From assembly GCA_947086895.1 (NCBI GenBank), contig CAMUAR010000011.1, positions 1-64,000 of the forward strand: a stretch of 64,000 nucleotides of DNA, written 5' to 3'. The position numbers and the translations under genes are program-made. The notes below the pieces were generated by a model, which saw nothing but the letters and a program-made list of their open reading frames with translations, did no database searches and was not told the DNA's origin. This document shows, in pieces, positions 35,585-44,590 of the stretch. Position 1 is the stretch's first letter. Every line of letters begins with the position of its first letter. The DNA is from an uncultured Lachnospiraceae bacterium (GTDB lineage Bacteria > Bacillota > Clostridia > Lachnospirales > Lachnospiraceae).

Positions 35585-38002
35585 TTATATTTCTGTTATA
35601 TTTTCTTTTGCGTACTGATCCAGTTCTCTGCCGTAAGTATACCACTGAGGCAGCACTTCGGCACGCTCCATAAGATCCTTTTTATTCTTCCCGTGAAGCC
35701 CTGCTGCCTGTTTTGCAATCTGATCAACCTCGGCGGGAGTAAAATAGGTAAATGCCATGCGAAGCTGCGGCAGCAGTTCCATAAATTCCAAATCGCCCAC
35801 CTGTCCAAAAAAAGAATCCAAAATCTGAAGCAGGCGTTCCCCAATAAAGATCAAATCTTTCGCCGTATAAAAAAGCCCTCGGAAAAAAACAGCAGTCTGC
35901 AAAAGCTGTTCTCTTGTTCCTGTCAGATATCCTAAACAGATATGTTCTACTGCTGCCGCATCTTCTTTTTTACTGCCGTATAAAATCCCGTGAATGCATC
36001 CATTCAGACCTGCATGAATATCCTGCACTTCAAGCAGCCGCTCCAGCGCGTCATAATATGCCTCCCGCTCCATAGACATCATATCCCCTCTGCCGGTAAC
36101 CTGATACAAAAGCTTTAAGATATCCATACATTCTGCAAACCGTTCTTCCTTGACGTGAGCCATCGCCGGAAGCAGCGTAATCAACTTTTGAACTGCATTG
36201 TGCAAAAGCCCTGAAAATTCAAGTTCTGAGCCGTAAAGACTGCCAAGCTCGTCCATCATCATCAACGATTTCAGCGCATCTGCAATCGAATAAAAATCCG
36301 CGTCCGCAGCCATCAGCTCCTGCACGCGCTCATAAACCGCAGAAAACTGCCCGGACAATCCCATCTCAAATACTTTGGTCAAAAGAATTGCCGCGTCCCC
36401 CGCATTTAAATCTTTTTTTAATTCTTCGCGCACAAGGCTCTCCGCCGCCTCGCCAATCGTCGCCCCGTGAACCGATACATCGATCAGCGCGGACAACACC
36501 TGCGTGTTCCATTTGTATTTCCAGATTTCCCGAATTAAATTTTTATTTTTTTTCAGCTGAAGATTTGGGCCTTTTAACCGCCTTGCAAACTCGGTTTTTA
36601 AAAATAGCATCCGGTGAAAAAAGCTGCTGATTGCCCGATGTTTTTTTTCGGAAAAAATAGATAATACCAATTCTGTTTCCAAAGTGGAATGTATTTTCAG
36701 ACGGAACGCCGAGCACTGAGCCTCGAAATCTTTTACAATCGGCGGCACATCCGCCTCGGTGCAAAGCTTTCCAATCCCTTTTCCTGTCATAAAACCGCGC
36801 AGAGTTCGAACTGGAAGATCAGAAGCAATATTGTATTCTCCCTTAACATAAGACGACAGCACGGCATCCTGCAATTCATAGGCGCCTGGCTGCAGCTTTC
36901 TCCGCAGTTCTCCAAGTGCTTTTGCCATCTGCCACGCACATATTTCATCGTAGGTGGAAAGAGACCCCTCCTTGCCCCGCACCGCTTTTCCAGAAGCAAC
37001 CAAAAAATCAAGCACCGCTTTTTCATAAGGGAATTCTTCCGACTCCTGCAATCCTTCCCATACCTTCTGATAGAATCCTGTGTACGGCATTCCGCTTGCA
37101 TAACCATTCAAAGAGTCCGCTGCTTCCATAGAATATGGCATCAAATACACTCCCTGATCTTTTTCTGAAATCTTACTGCCTTTTCCAGCGGCAAGTTTTT
37201 CTGCGGCAAGCTTTGTTTTCTCCCACTGCTCGTTTGAGAGCAGTTTCATCAGTCCCGGCGTGTGAAAACCGCCTGTAACAACAAGAATCTTCTGCGGTTC
37301 GCGATCGGTTGATTGATCTTTATGTTCTTCTGCCCACTGCACAATCCGCGCTGCCATATACGCCTCCCTTGCAAGGCATCCTTCCTCCTGCAAAGCTTCT
37401 TTCGGCGTATTTTCTCTCGCAAGCGTACAATAAGTAAGCAAATGCGAAAACCAAGTGCTGCTCTCTTCCTTAAGACCATTGATCTCAAAATATTTTTCCC
37501 AGAATTCGTCAAAATTTCGAAGCCCTGTTTTTTCACACAGCTGATTGATATATTCATTTCTGGATAATAAGTAATCGTCATTATAATTATTTTTTTCCTC
37601 TTCCTTGCGCAGTCCTTTCCCTCTGGCTGAAGCTGCTAAAATATCCCCGTAAGAAAGATCGATAAACACTGCCGGAATTTCTCTTTCCATTGCTTCGCGC
37701 ACCGCAGCAAGCTCCGGCGAATACTCCAAAAACGGGTAATAGCATTTATAGTGTTCCTTTTCCTCCGAAATTTTTCCCGCTTTATCATGATACGAGTAAT
37801 AAATAGCAAACGGCGCCTTTGTATCTTTATGCACCATAACCGAAAGAAGCTCATTCGCATTGGTTGGCCCTTCTACCAAAACCGCGGACGGTTTCCACTC
37901 CTCTATTATTTTCTGTATCTGAAACGAGCAGGCCGGACTGTGGTGACGGACAGGAAGAAACATAATTTCCGTCTGTTCTTTGCTTCGCACAATCGTTTCC
38001 AT
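35585..38002 (-). CDS. DUF5682 protein (YehM-like)
   Basis: The protein has 805 residues. The N-terminal block FLPVRHHSPACSFQIQKII followed by PSAVLVEGPTNANELL is the RHHSP...EGP signature of DUF5682, which recalls the TraB/ChaN-type fold with conserved His and Glu. ILVVTGGFHTPGLM is a later conserved strand with a GxH. The C-terminal half is helical. The enzymatic activity of the family is not established. It heads the DUF5682-VWA-SWIM operon behind its own promoter; spacing to the VWA gene is 27 bases. RBS GGAAGGTG precedes the ATG. Confidence 0.85.
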   Translation of the reverse strand: METIVRSKEQTEIMFLPVRHHSPACSFQIQKIIEEWKPSAVLVEGPTNANELLSVMVHKDTKAPFAIYYSYHDKAGKISEEKEHYKCYYPFLEYSPELAAVREAMEREIPAVFIDLSYGDILAASARGKGLRKEEEKNNYNDDYLLSRNEYINQLCEKTGLRNFDEFWEKYFEINGLKEESSTWFSHLLTYCTLARENTPKEALQEEGCLAREAYMAARIVQWAEEHKDQSTDREPQKILVVTGGFHTPGLMKLLSNEQWEKTKLAAEKLAAGKGSKISEKDQGVYLMPYSMEAADSLNGYASGMPYTGFYQKVWEGLQESEEFPYEKAVLDFLVASGKAVRGKEGSLSTYDEICAWQMAKALGELRRKLQPGAYELQDAVLSSYVKGEYNIASDLPVRTLRGFMTGKGIGKLCTEADVPPIVKDFEAQCSAFRLKIHSTLETELVLSIFSEKKHRAISSFFHRMLFLKTEFARRLKGPNLQLKKNKNLIREIWKYKWNTQVLSALIDVSVHGATIGEAAESLVREELKKDLNAGDAAILLTKVFEMGLSGQFSAVYERVQELMAADADFYSIADALKSLMMMDELGSLYGSELEFSGLLHNAVQKLITLLPAMAHVKEERFAECMDILKLLYQVTGRGDMMSMEREAYYDALERLLEVQDIHAGLNGCIHGILYGSKKEDAAAVEHICLGYLTGTREQLLQTAVFFRGLFYTAKDLIFIGERLLQILDSFFGQVGDLEFMELLPQLRMAFTYFTPAEVDQIAKQAAGLHGKNKKDLMERAEVLPQWYTYGRELDQYAKENITEI

Positions 38003-38031
38003 AAATTCACCTTCCGTTTATTTTTATATCT

Positions 38032-38061
38032 ATTATATCTCATTTTGCCAGTGAAAATCAA
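38032..38061 (-). promoter_or_regulatory. Promoter of the DUF5682-VWA-SWIM operon
   Basis: Minus strand TTGATT (38056-38061), 18 bases, TATAAT (38032-38037), about 30 bases before the DUF5682 start codon. The rest of the gap up to 38,255 holds AT-rich sequence in which I see no gene. Confidence 0.7.
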
Positions 38062-38255
38062 TTTATTTCCAATGAAATTGTGTGAGAATATTTTTAACCT
38101 TGCGCCAAAAACACGGTATTTTTCATCCGAATCTGAATCACAGCAAAATGATGATATAAAGCTGCTTATTTTTCTCTCTTTTCACCTTGTTATACTCGCT
38201 GCAGACAGTCAAGTTTGGCAATAAAGATTGACAAAATCAATTCACGTAATTATAA

Positions 38256-38414
38256 TTATTGAAAGAATTGGCAAAAGAAAGTGGAAAATATAATTGTATT
38301 ATCTTGGACTGTCACCCGGATAATAAACGCGCATGGCATGTATACGAAAAGACAGGATTCCGCAGCACCGGCGAAATAGAAAACGGGGAATGTATTATGA
38401 AGTTTGACTTTTAA
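38256..38414 (+). pseudogene. GNAT acetyltransferase remnant (C-terminal part)
   Basis: An open frame without a start codon reads LLKELAKESGKYNCIILDC, then HPDNKRAWHVYEKTGFRSTG and a stop at 38412-38414. This is the standard last third of a GNAT fold (LxCxxxNxxAxxxYEKxGF). A TAA in the same frame at 38253-38255 separates it from anything upstream, where no acetyl-CoA motif is found. It is a decayed gene 5' to an intact GNAT gene of the same orientation. Confidence 0.8.
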
Positions 38415-38470
38415 TTTCTTGACAATAAAATACAAAAATTGTTTACAATAATATCAAAAAGGAAATTATA

Positions 38471-38980
38471 ATGATTGAACTAAGAAAACTAAATTTAGAA
38501 GAAAAAAAGGATATGGATTTATTTAATGCAATGTCAGAAGAATATTATACGGATGTATGCACTCCTGATGAGCTTTCGCAGGAAATCGCTGATTTATACG
38601 ATGATGAATTAAATGCGGAACTGATCGAACAAACAAAGCGCAAAAAAGATCCATATTATATTATGGGAATTGAAAATAATAAAAATTGCATTGGTTTTAT
38701 TTCTTATATCATTTACCAAAGCAATCAGCAATGTTTTATCAATAATTTTTACATTACTTCCCTGTACAGAAATCAGGGATTGGGAGCCATCACTTACGCA
38801 AAAGCCGAGGAACATATTCGAAACCAGGGTTCTTTGACGATCTCGCTTCTTCCTGAAAAACGTGCAGTCCCATTCTATCAGCGTTTTGGCTTTACAGAAA
38901 GCGGAAAAACAAAAAATATTATGGTTGCCTGTGATATAAAAAAAGCTGTTAAAAATATAATAATCATCCATAAGATATAA
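38471..38980 (+). CDS. GNAT N-acetyltransferase
   Basis: The protein has 169 residues, RBS AAAGGAA before ATG 38471. It carries FINNFYITSLYRNQGLGAIT (acetyl-CoA loop RNQGLG) and LPEKRAVPFYQRFGFTESGK (C-terminal GNAT signature). The substrate cannot be told. It is one of the few plus-strand genes in the accessory half and faces the PcrA-like helicase gene tail to tail. A TTGACA / TACAAT pair with a 19-base spacer (38419-38449) may be its promoter. The sequence after the stop contains a short inverted repeat (ATATCTTATGG and CCATAAGATAT), possibly a terminator for both strands. Confidence 0.85.
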   Translation: MIELRKLNLEEKKDMDLFNAMSEEYYTDVCTPDELSQEIADLYDDELNAELIEQTKRKKDPYYIMGIENNKNCIGFISYIIYQSNQQCFINNFYITSLYRNQGLGAITYAKAEEHIRNQGSLTISLLPEKRAVPFYQRFGFTESGKTKNIMVACDIKKAVKNIIIIHKI

Positions 38981-39081
38981 TAGAATAATATACATATCTT
39001 ATGGGTGATTATTTTTTGCGGCAGTTTTATATACAATTATCGTTTAATTTATCTTTGGCGATACGCAGTTTATATAAATTT

Positions 39082-42000
39082 TTACCCTTTTGTTCGGATC
39101 AGTTCCAATGCATCAAACACCGCTGCAACAGCTTTTTCTCTTGTTGCGTATGCAGTTTTACAAAATTCATTATCGATCGAGTATTTCCATATATTGCCCG
39201 CGTTTGTATTGTGGTAAAGCACAATTACATGCTCGTCAATTTTCAAATATTCGTTGCCTTTTTTTGATTGTTTCCACGGACGCTTTAAAAATTTTGCACG
39301 CCTGGTCTGACGGTTTTTAAAATCTGCCTCCCGCTTTTTCGCACCTGCAATATTGCCTTCCATTTTTCCTGCGCATACACAGCCTACAAATAAGGGTCGA
39401 TACCGCCGATGTTCCATACAGTGAACATAGCGGATAATCTGATATCCGCACATTTCACATATTCCAGTCGGCGCGCCTAAATCTGCCACATTGGTGCAAA
39501 ACCATCCTGTTTTCGGAACATCCTCCCTCTTCCAGAGATTCTCGCTTTTTTCAGGAACTCTCTTTTTCTTGTTGTTCTCCTTTTTTGAAGGACGAAAACG
39601 GTCAACGTCATTTTCTTTCTGAGCATCGTTCGGAACTGAAAAATACTGAGATAAACTGTTATTTCTCAATGTTTTTTTTGAAACTGCCGCATCCGCTGCC
39701 GTTGAGCCTTCCTTTATCTCTAATGTTTTCCTTTTATCCTTTTCCTGCAAGTATTCGCCTGTATTTTCTATCAAATCCTGTTTTTGTTCTGATTTTGTCC
39801 CTGTAAAATTATCGTTCTCTTTTTCTCTTTTTTTCTTTAAACGTTCTTTTATTATTTTTACCCAGTCTTTTTCTTGTACTGTTTTTGTATCTGTACTGTT
39901 GCTGTTCTTACCCAGATTTTCGTATATTATTTTTGTGTTTTCTTTTTTGTCAGCTTTATCTGTCTGCGTTTTTTCCGGCAATTTTGCTTTTTCTGTTATT
40001 TGCTCCTGTTTTTGCTCTGTGCGATTCAATTGTTTTCCATTTTCATGTTCTTTTGCAAAATAGCTGATTGAAATATTTCTCGCCTGTTTCAGCCCTTCAA
40101 ACCGGACTAAATAAGTTTTTCGTTTTTCATCAACTGCTTCAATTCTTCCTTTTCCAAAAATATGATGTTCTACGAAATCGCCTGTATTTCTAACATCCGT
40201 TGTCTGATTATCTGTATAAAGCTCTCTGTTTAATTTTGCTGTATAGTTTTTGCTCTCCTGTTTTAAATCATCTGAAATCTGTCCGATACGAATATAATTT
40301 TGTTCTCCGATTTCCTCCAAAAAACGCGAAACCAATTTCTTAATTCCATTTTGGGAAACTCCCTCGGAATCCATAAGAAAAAGATATTTTTCCGCCCTTG
40401 TGATCGCCACATAGCACAGCCTGCGCTCTTCCTCCAACCCCAGTTTTTTGCGCTCTCCAATTGTTTTTGCAGATGGAAATATCCCCTCTGTAAAACCAAG
40501 AATAAACACAACCGGAAACTCCAACCCTTTTGAAGAATGTATCGTCATCAATTTTACAGTATCTTTTGCTTCGCCTGTGTCTTCCCCGGACTGCAAAGCA
40601 ATCTGCTGTAAAAATTCTTCCAAACTTAGATTCTCGCCAAATTCGCGCTCAAATTCATTGGCTATCCGCTTAAACTCGGCTAAGTTATCCAGCCGTTCCT
40701 CATCCCCAAGCTCTCGAATATAAGCCTCATAACCAGAATCTCTTGTCACTTCATTTATAATTTCTGAAATGCGCTTTGTCTGGCATTGTTTTCGCATTGT
40801 CTCCACAAAACGGACAAACGAAGCCGCATCGCTGTTTAAAAATTCCTTTTCGCCAAGATGCGCGGAAAGCACGGCAAACAAAGGCTGAGAACTTTTTTTA
40901 TCCGCATTTCTTTCAGAAACCGCTGAAATCGAAGATGCAGCATTATTCTCTTCTGAAAATGCGTCAGGCAAAAGCGGAAAAACTTCCTGATTTTGTCCGC
41001 TCTCCAAAAACACGTCTGATTTCGGCAATTCTGCTGTTTCGCCCTTATTGCTTTCAAAAAACGACTCCATAGAAAGCTGCCCTTGCATTCGCTTTGTTTT
41101 CTGCATGAACTTTTTATCTCGAAGCTGCTCCAAAAAATTCATTTTTGCGCGCCCAAACCGTCTGCGCGGCGTATTTATAATTCTTCGAAACGAAGCGTCG
41201 TCATTATAAGCAATCAATTTTAAATATGCCAGAATATCTAAAATTTCCATGCGCTGGTAAAACCGCACCCCGCCAAAAATCTCATAAGGAATATTTTTCT
41301 CCACCAATTTTTTTTCTGCCACGCGCGAAAGAAATCCCGACCGGTAAATTACTGCAAAATCTGAATACGAAAAGCCCTCCTGTTTATGCAAGCGTTTGAT
41401 ATTTTCAATAACGCGGTCCATCTCCTCAAAATCATTTTTTGAATGATAATGAACAACAGTTGCTCCCGCAATATTTTTTGTAAACAGATCCTTTTTTAAC
41501 CGCAGTTCATTCTTTTCAATCAAAGAATTTGCACATTTTAAAATCTCAGGCGTAGAGCGGTAATTTTGATTTAAAATAATGGTTTTGGTCGGTTTATGCT
41601 TCTGGTCAAAATCTACAAGCAATTTGACATCCGACCCCCGCCATTCATAAATATTCTGGTCAGGGTCTCCGACAATCATTAAATTTTGAAACAGACCAGA
41701 CAGCAATTCTACAAGATGCATTTCTATCGCGGAACTGTCCTGAAACTCATCTACCATAATATAATTCAGTTTGTTCTGCCACTTTTCACGCACATCGGTA
41801 TCCGTCTCCAAAAGATAGATCGCAAAAGAAATCAGATCATGAAAATCCAGCGAGTATGTCGCTTTCTGCCTCTGCAAAAATTCCTCTATAATCCGGTCGT
41901 CCTGATCTTTTATTTCTTTTAAAATCGGACACGGTTTTGGGCTGCACATCCTTGTTACATAGCTTGTATCCCTTTTTATTCCACCGATTTTTTTTAGAAT

Positions 42001-42417
42001 TGATTCAAAACTTGCATAGTCCAACTTTAACTCGAATTTCTGGTATATTTCTCCCAAAATTGCTTTCTGCTGCGCGGAATCCATAATCTGGAACTGCTTG
42101 TTTAAAAATAATTTTTCAGGATTTTCCCGAAGCAGACGATTGCAAAATCCATGATAAGTGCAGATTAAACTTGTATCATTGTGATCTCCAATCAGCGCGC
42201 GAATTCTTTTCTTCATTTCCCCCGCAGCTTTGTTTGTAAAAGTCACACATAAAATATTGGAGGAATCAATGCCGTATTCCTGTACCAAATAAGCATAACG
42301 GCTGACAAGCAGCTTTGTTTTGCCGCTGCCTGCACCGGCAATTACCCGGACATATCCTTCCGTTTCAAGCACAGCTTCCTGCTGTCTTTCATTAAGATTT
42401 TCCAGTAAATCTGCCAT
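39082..42417 (-). CDS. UvrD/PcrA-like helicase with charged linker and C-terminal zinc domain
   Basis: The protein has 1111 residues; ATG 42417 lies behind GGAGGAATT. The helicase core (1-700) has VIAGAGSGKTKLLVSR, YIMVDEFQDSSAIEMHL, LNQNYRSTPEIL, MTIHSSKGLEFPVVFI and LCYVAITRAEKYLF. A roughly 50-residue KOW-like segment follows (HHIFGKGRIEAVDEKRKTYL), as in PcrA. Residues about 780-960 are Lys/Glu/Thr-rich and repetitive. The C-terminus WFCTNVADLGAPTGICEMC plus VHCMEHRRY and LFVGCVCAGKMEG is a Cys/His zinc-binding module usually found as a separate small protein. That makes it an uncommon fusion. It lies between the MoxR gene and the yeh-like operon, suggesting recruitment to the system. Confidence 0.88.
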   Translation of the reverse strand: MADLLENLNERQQEAVLETEGYVRVIAGAGSGKTKLLVSRYAYLVQEYGIDSSNILCVTFTNKAAGEMKKRIRALIGDHNDTSLICTYHGFCNRLLRENPEKLFLNKQFQIMDSAQQKAILGEIYQKFELKLDYASFESILKKIGGIKRDTSYVTRMCSPKPCPILKEIKDQDDRIIEEFLQRQKATYSLDFHDLISFAIYLLETDTDVREKWQNKLNYIMVDEFQDSSAIEMHLVELLSGLFQNLMIVGDPDQNIYEWRGSDVKLLVDFDQKHKPTKTIILNQNYRSTPEILKCANSLIEKNELRLKKDLFTKNIAGATVVHYHSKNDFEEMDRVIENIKRLHKQEGFSYSDFAVIYRSGFLSRVAEKKLVEKNIPYEIFGGVRFYQRMEILDILAYLKLIAYNDDASFRRIINTPRRRFGRAKMNFLEQLRDKKFMQKTKRMQGQLSMESFFESNKGETAELPKSDVFLESGQNQEVFPLLPDAFSEENNAASSISAVSERNADKKSSQPLFAVLSAHLGEKEFLNSDAASFVRFVETMRKQCQTKRISEIINEVTRDSGYEAYIRELGDEERLDNLAEFKRIANEFEREFGENLSLEEFLQQIALQSGEDTGEAKDTVKLMTIHSSKGLEFPVVFILGFTEGIFPSAKTIGERKKLGLEEERRLCYVAITRAEKYLFLMDSEGVSQNGIKKLVSRFLEEIGEQNYIRIGQISDDLKQESKNYTAKLNRELYTDNQTTDVRNTGDFVEHHIFGKGRIEAVDEKRKTYLVRFEGLKQARNISISYFAKEHENGKQLNRTEQKQEQITEKAKLPEKTQTDKADKKENTKIIYENLGKNSNSTDTKTVQEKDWVKIIKERLKKKREKENDNFTGTKSEQKQDLIENTGEYLQEKDKRKTLEIKEGSTAADAAVSKKTLRNNSLSQYFSVPNDAQKENDVDRFRPSKKENNKKKRVPEKSENLWKREDVPKTGWFCTNVADLGAPTGICEMCGYQIIRYVHCMEHRRYRPLFVGCVCAGKMEGNIAGAKKREADFKNRQTRRAKFLKRPWKQSKKGNEYLKIDEHVIVLYHNTNAGNIWKYSIDNEFCKTAYATREKAVAAVFDALELIRTKG

Positions 42418-42512
42418 AATTCCTCCTTGTATCATCGCTTCCAGTCCATACTGCTCTTTTCTTTTTACATGCGAAATGCTTGCATCAAGCAGATCTCCGC
42501 TTATAAAAAAGG

Positions 42513-42541
42513 TATATAAATTTAAACCTCATAAGCAGCAA
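42513..42541 (-). promoter_or_regulatory. Possible promoter of the PcrA-like helicase gene
   Basis: Minus strand TTGCTG (42536-42541), 17 bases, TATATA (42513-42518), in the 132-base gap after the MoxR gene. Both hexamers deviate from consensus. Confidence 0.4.
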
Positions 42542-42549
42542 GTCTCTGT

Positions 42550-43659
42550 TTATTTCAGCCACTTTTTCGCCTCGTAAAACTCCTTCCAAAGTCCGCCTTC
42601 CTTATTGCTCTTATCGCGAATTACCGTGTTAAAATAACCTTTTACTTTATCGAGATCATCCTTGTTTTCCTTTGAGATTGCACCGACTAAATTTTGAACC
42701 AAACAATCTACATTGATACGGCTGTTCCCGTAGTAATACCCCGTCAGCATGGTTTGATAATAAACCGATACGGCTTCCGCGGTACTCATCACCGCGGATG
42801 GCTTGTCAATCCGGTGTCCGTAAGAAGAAACGCCTTCGCGCAGCTCATGGTATGTCGAGGCAAGCAGTTCTGCCACATCTTCATCTGCCTCCATCTTCAC
42901 TCCGCTCTCGTCGGCAAGTTTTGTCACCTCATTTAAAATAATCTGCTTTTCTAGTGAAACTTCCCGCACTGGCATTACTGTCTCAAAATTAAAACGACGT
43001 TTCAGCGCGCTGCTCATTTCATTGACGCCCTTATCTCTTGTATTTGCGGTTCCAATCACATTAAATCCTTGGCGCGCAAACAAAAAACCATCGTCGCCAA
43101 GTTCTGGCACATTTAAAACTTTATCGCTTAAAACGCTGATTAAACTGTCCTGAATCTCTGCCGGCGTTCTTGTGATTTCCTCAAACCGCGTCAAAATGCC
43201 TTTTTCCATACCAACATACAGCGGAGCTGGTACAAGTGCTTCCCTGCTTGGTCCTTTTGCGAGCAAAAGAGCATAATTCCACGAATATTTAATCATGTCC
43301 TCGGTGGTTCCTGCCGTCCCCTGAATCGTGTTTGTACTTACCCCGCTGATTGCAGCTGAAAGAAGTTCCGAGAGCATAGTTTTTGCTGTTCCTGGCTCTC
43401 CTACCAACATCAGCCCGCGGTTTCCGGCAAGTGTGACAATACAGCGTTCCACCAGCGCGTTATTGCCAAAATACTTTTTCTCAATCTTGTATTCCTTGCC
43501 CTTATACTCGATCGGATTCGCGCTTCCTAAAATAAACGTGCGGACTGCCATCGGCGACATACGCCAGTTTTCCGGTCTGCGGCCTGTGTCTGTGTTTCTC
43601 AATGCTTCCAATTCTTCTTTGTACCGGACTTCTACCGGCGGTTTAATACTTTCCTGCAT
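42550..43659 (-). CDS. MoxR-family AAA+ ATPase (YehL-like)
   Basis: The protein has 369 residues; GGAGG-TTTGTT-ATG sets the start. Walker A is VGEPGTAKTMLSELL. The Walker B position reads ILTRFEEITRTPAEIQ, with FEE where most MoxR proteins have ADE. Sensor/arginine region: VIGTANTRDKGVNEMSSALK-RRF. The C-terminal lid is helical. MoxR ATPases work as chaperone-like remodelers with VWA partners; the YehL group is linked to DUF5682, VWA and SWIM genes. Here it is separated from them by the helicase and the GNAT genes, yet all yeh-type components are within 33 kb. Confidence 0.88.
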   Translation of the reverse strand: MQESIKPPVEVRYKEELEALRNTDTGRRPENWRMSPMAVRTFILGSANPIEYKGKEYKIEKKYFGNNALVERCIVTLAGNRGLMLVGEPGTAKTMLSELLSAAISGVSTNTIQGTAGTTEDMIKYSWNYALLLAKGPSREALVPAPLYVGMEKGILTRFEEITRTPAEIQDSLISVLSDKVLNVPELGDDGFLFARQGFNVIGTANTRDKGVNEMSSALKRRFNFETVMPVREVSLEKQIILNEVTKLADESGVKMEADEDVAELLASTYHELREGVSSYGHRIDKPSAVMSTAEAVSVYYQTMLTGYYYGNSRINVDCLVQNLVGAISKENKDDLDKVKGYFNTVIRDKSNKEGGLWKEFYEAKKWLK

Positions 43660-44001
43660 AACAAACCTCCAAATATATTAAATTATTATTGATCTTCCAA
43701 ATCAGCCTTGTTTTACTGTATTTTTTTCAAATATAAATATTGATACAGTTCATAAAAGATATATTCTATTTGCAGCAGATTGCAGACACCCAAACATACT
43801 TCTTTAACTATCAGGAAACCATTGGACGAGTTTTCACCTATTATACATCAGACATGCGAGTAAGGCAAGAATCGGACAAGATGTATTTTTTGTTTATCGG
43901 ACAATTAAAGAGAAAAGATATTATGATAAAAGACCCTTTTCTAATTTGATTGTCGTAAAACTCTGAAAAACCACAGCGCAGCAAGGTTTTGAGGTTTTGC
44001 T
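43660..44001. other. Gene-free stretch upstream of MoxR and the repeat array
   Basis: This is AT-rich sequence. A 69-codon frame at 43740-43949 begins with TTG without an RBS and is not convincing. AAAACC...GGTTTT arms around 43,970-43,998 could form a weak stem. Nothing else is recognised. Confidence 0.5.
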
Positions 44002-44029
44002 TTGAGCATTTTGGAAAACATGGTATAAT
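44002..44029 (+). promoter_or_regulatory. Promoter reading into the 113-bp repeat array
   Basis: TTGAGC (44002-44007), 16 bases, TATAAT (44024-44029), with TGG before the -10 giving an extended -10 (TGGTATAAT). The -10 lies inside the first palindrome of the array. The same TGGTATAAT recurs at the start of units 3 and 4. Confidence 0.6.
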
Positions 44030-44455
44030 ATCGCCAGATATTATACCTGCGCCAGTTCGCGCTCGACCAAAGGGAGAGTATCTTCCTTAGCGAACTGTGT
44101 GCATGCCCCGCAGGGAACCATATCAGAACGATATGGTGTAATATCGGCAGATATTATACCTGCACCGATTCGTGTCCGACCAACGGGAGGACAAATTCAT
44201 CTGCGAATCGTGTGCATCCCTCGGAGAGTACCATATCGAAACGATATGGTATAATATCGCCAGATATTATACCAGCGCCGATTTGCGTCCGACCGAAGGG
44301 AGGACAAATTCCCTAGCAAATCGTGCGCATCCCTCGGAGAGTACCATGTTTGGAGAACATGGTATAATATCGGCAGATATTATACCTGCACCAGTTCGCG
44401 CTCGACCGAAGGGAGAGCATCTTCTTCTGCGAATCGTGTACATCTCACAGAGGAT
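44022..44455 (+). repeat. Four tandem 113-bp repeats, each a conserved three-stem structure (candidate structured RNA)
   Basis: Units begin at 44022, 44135, 44248 and 44361, a strict 113-base period; the fourth lacks the last hairpin. Each unit has four parts. (A) GGTATAATATC-GCCA/GGCA-GATATTATACC, an 11-bp palindrome. (B) A long stem, for example CAGTTCGC/GCGAACTG in unit 1 and CGATTTGC/GCAAATCG in unit 3. (C) An inner stem, GTCC/GGAC in units 2 and 3 but GCTC/GAGC in unit 4, closing a GACCRAMGGGA loop. (D) CCATATC/GATATGG, in unit 3 CCATGTT/AACATGG. Several stems change on both sides between units, so pairing is conserved while sequence is not. Loop GGGA and downstream TCCC (units 2, 3) could form a pseudoknot. 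I do not recognise the class. Confidence 0.85.
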
Positions 44456-44590
44456 ACAACACTCTTACAAACATTGTAAAAAATCTTTTGAAAAAATGTA
44501 TCAAAAATTTGGAAGAAAAACCGTTTTTATTTGCCAAATCATTTTTTGAAACTGCATCTATGTGAAAAAAAGGGCAGAAGTGAGGATTTT

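Noticed and set aside
43740..43949. 69-codon plus-strand ORF upstream of the repeats
   Set aside because: It starts at TTG without an RBS, just after an in-frame stop, and shows no recognisable family.
44022..44455. CRISPR array
   Set aside because: The units are 113 bases long and similar throughout; there are no short repeats separated by unique spacers and no cas genes.
44172..44549. 125-codon plus-strand ORF across the repeats
   Set aside because: It runs through structured repeats and repeats part of itself; no RBS; conservation follows base pairing, not codons.
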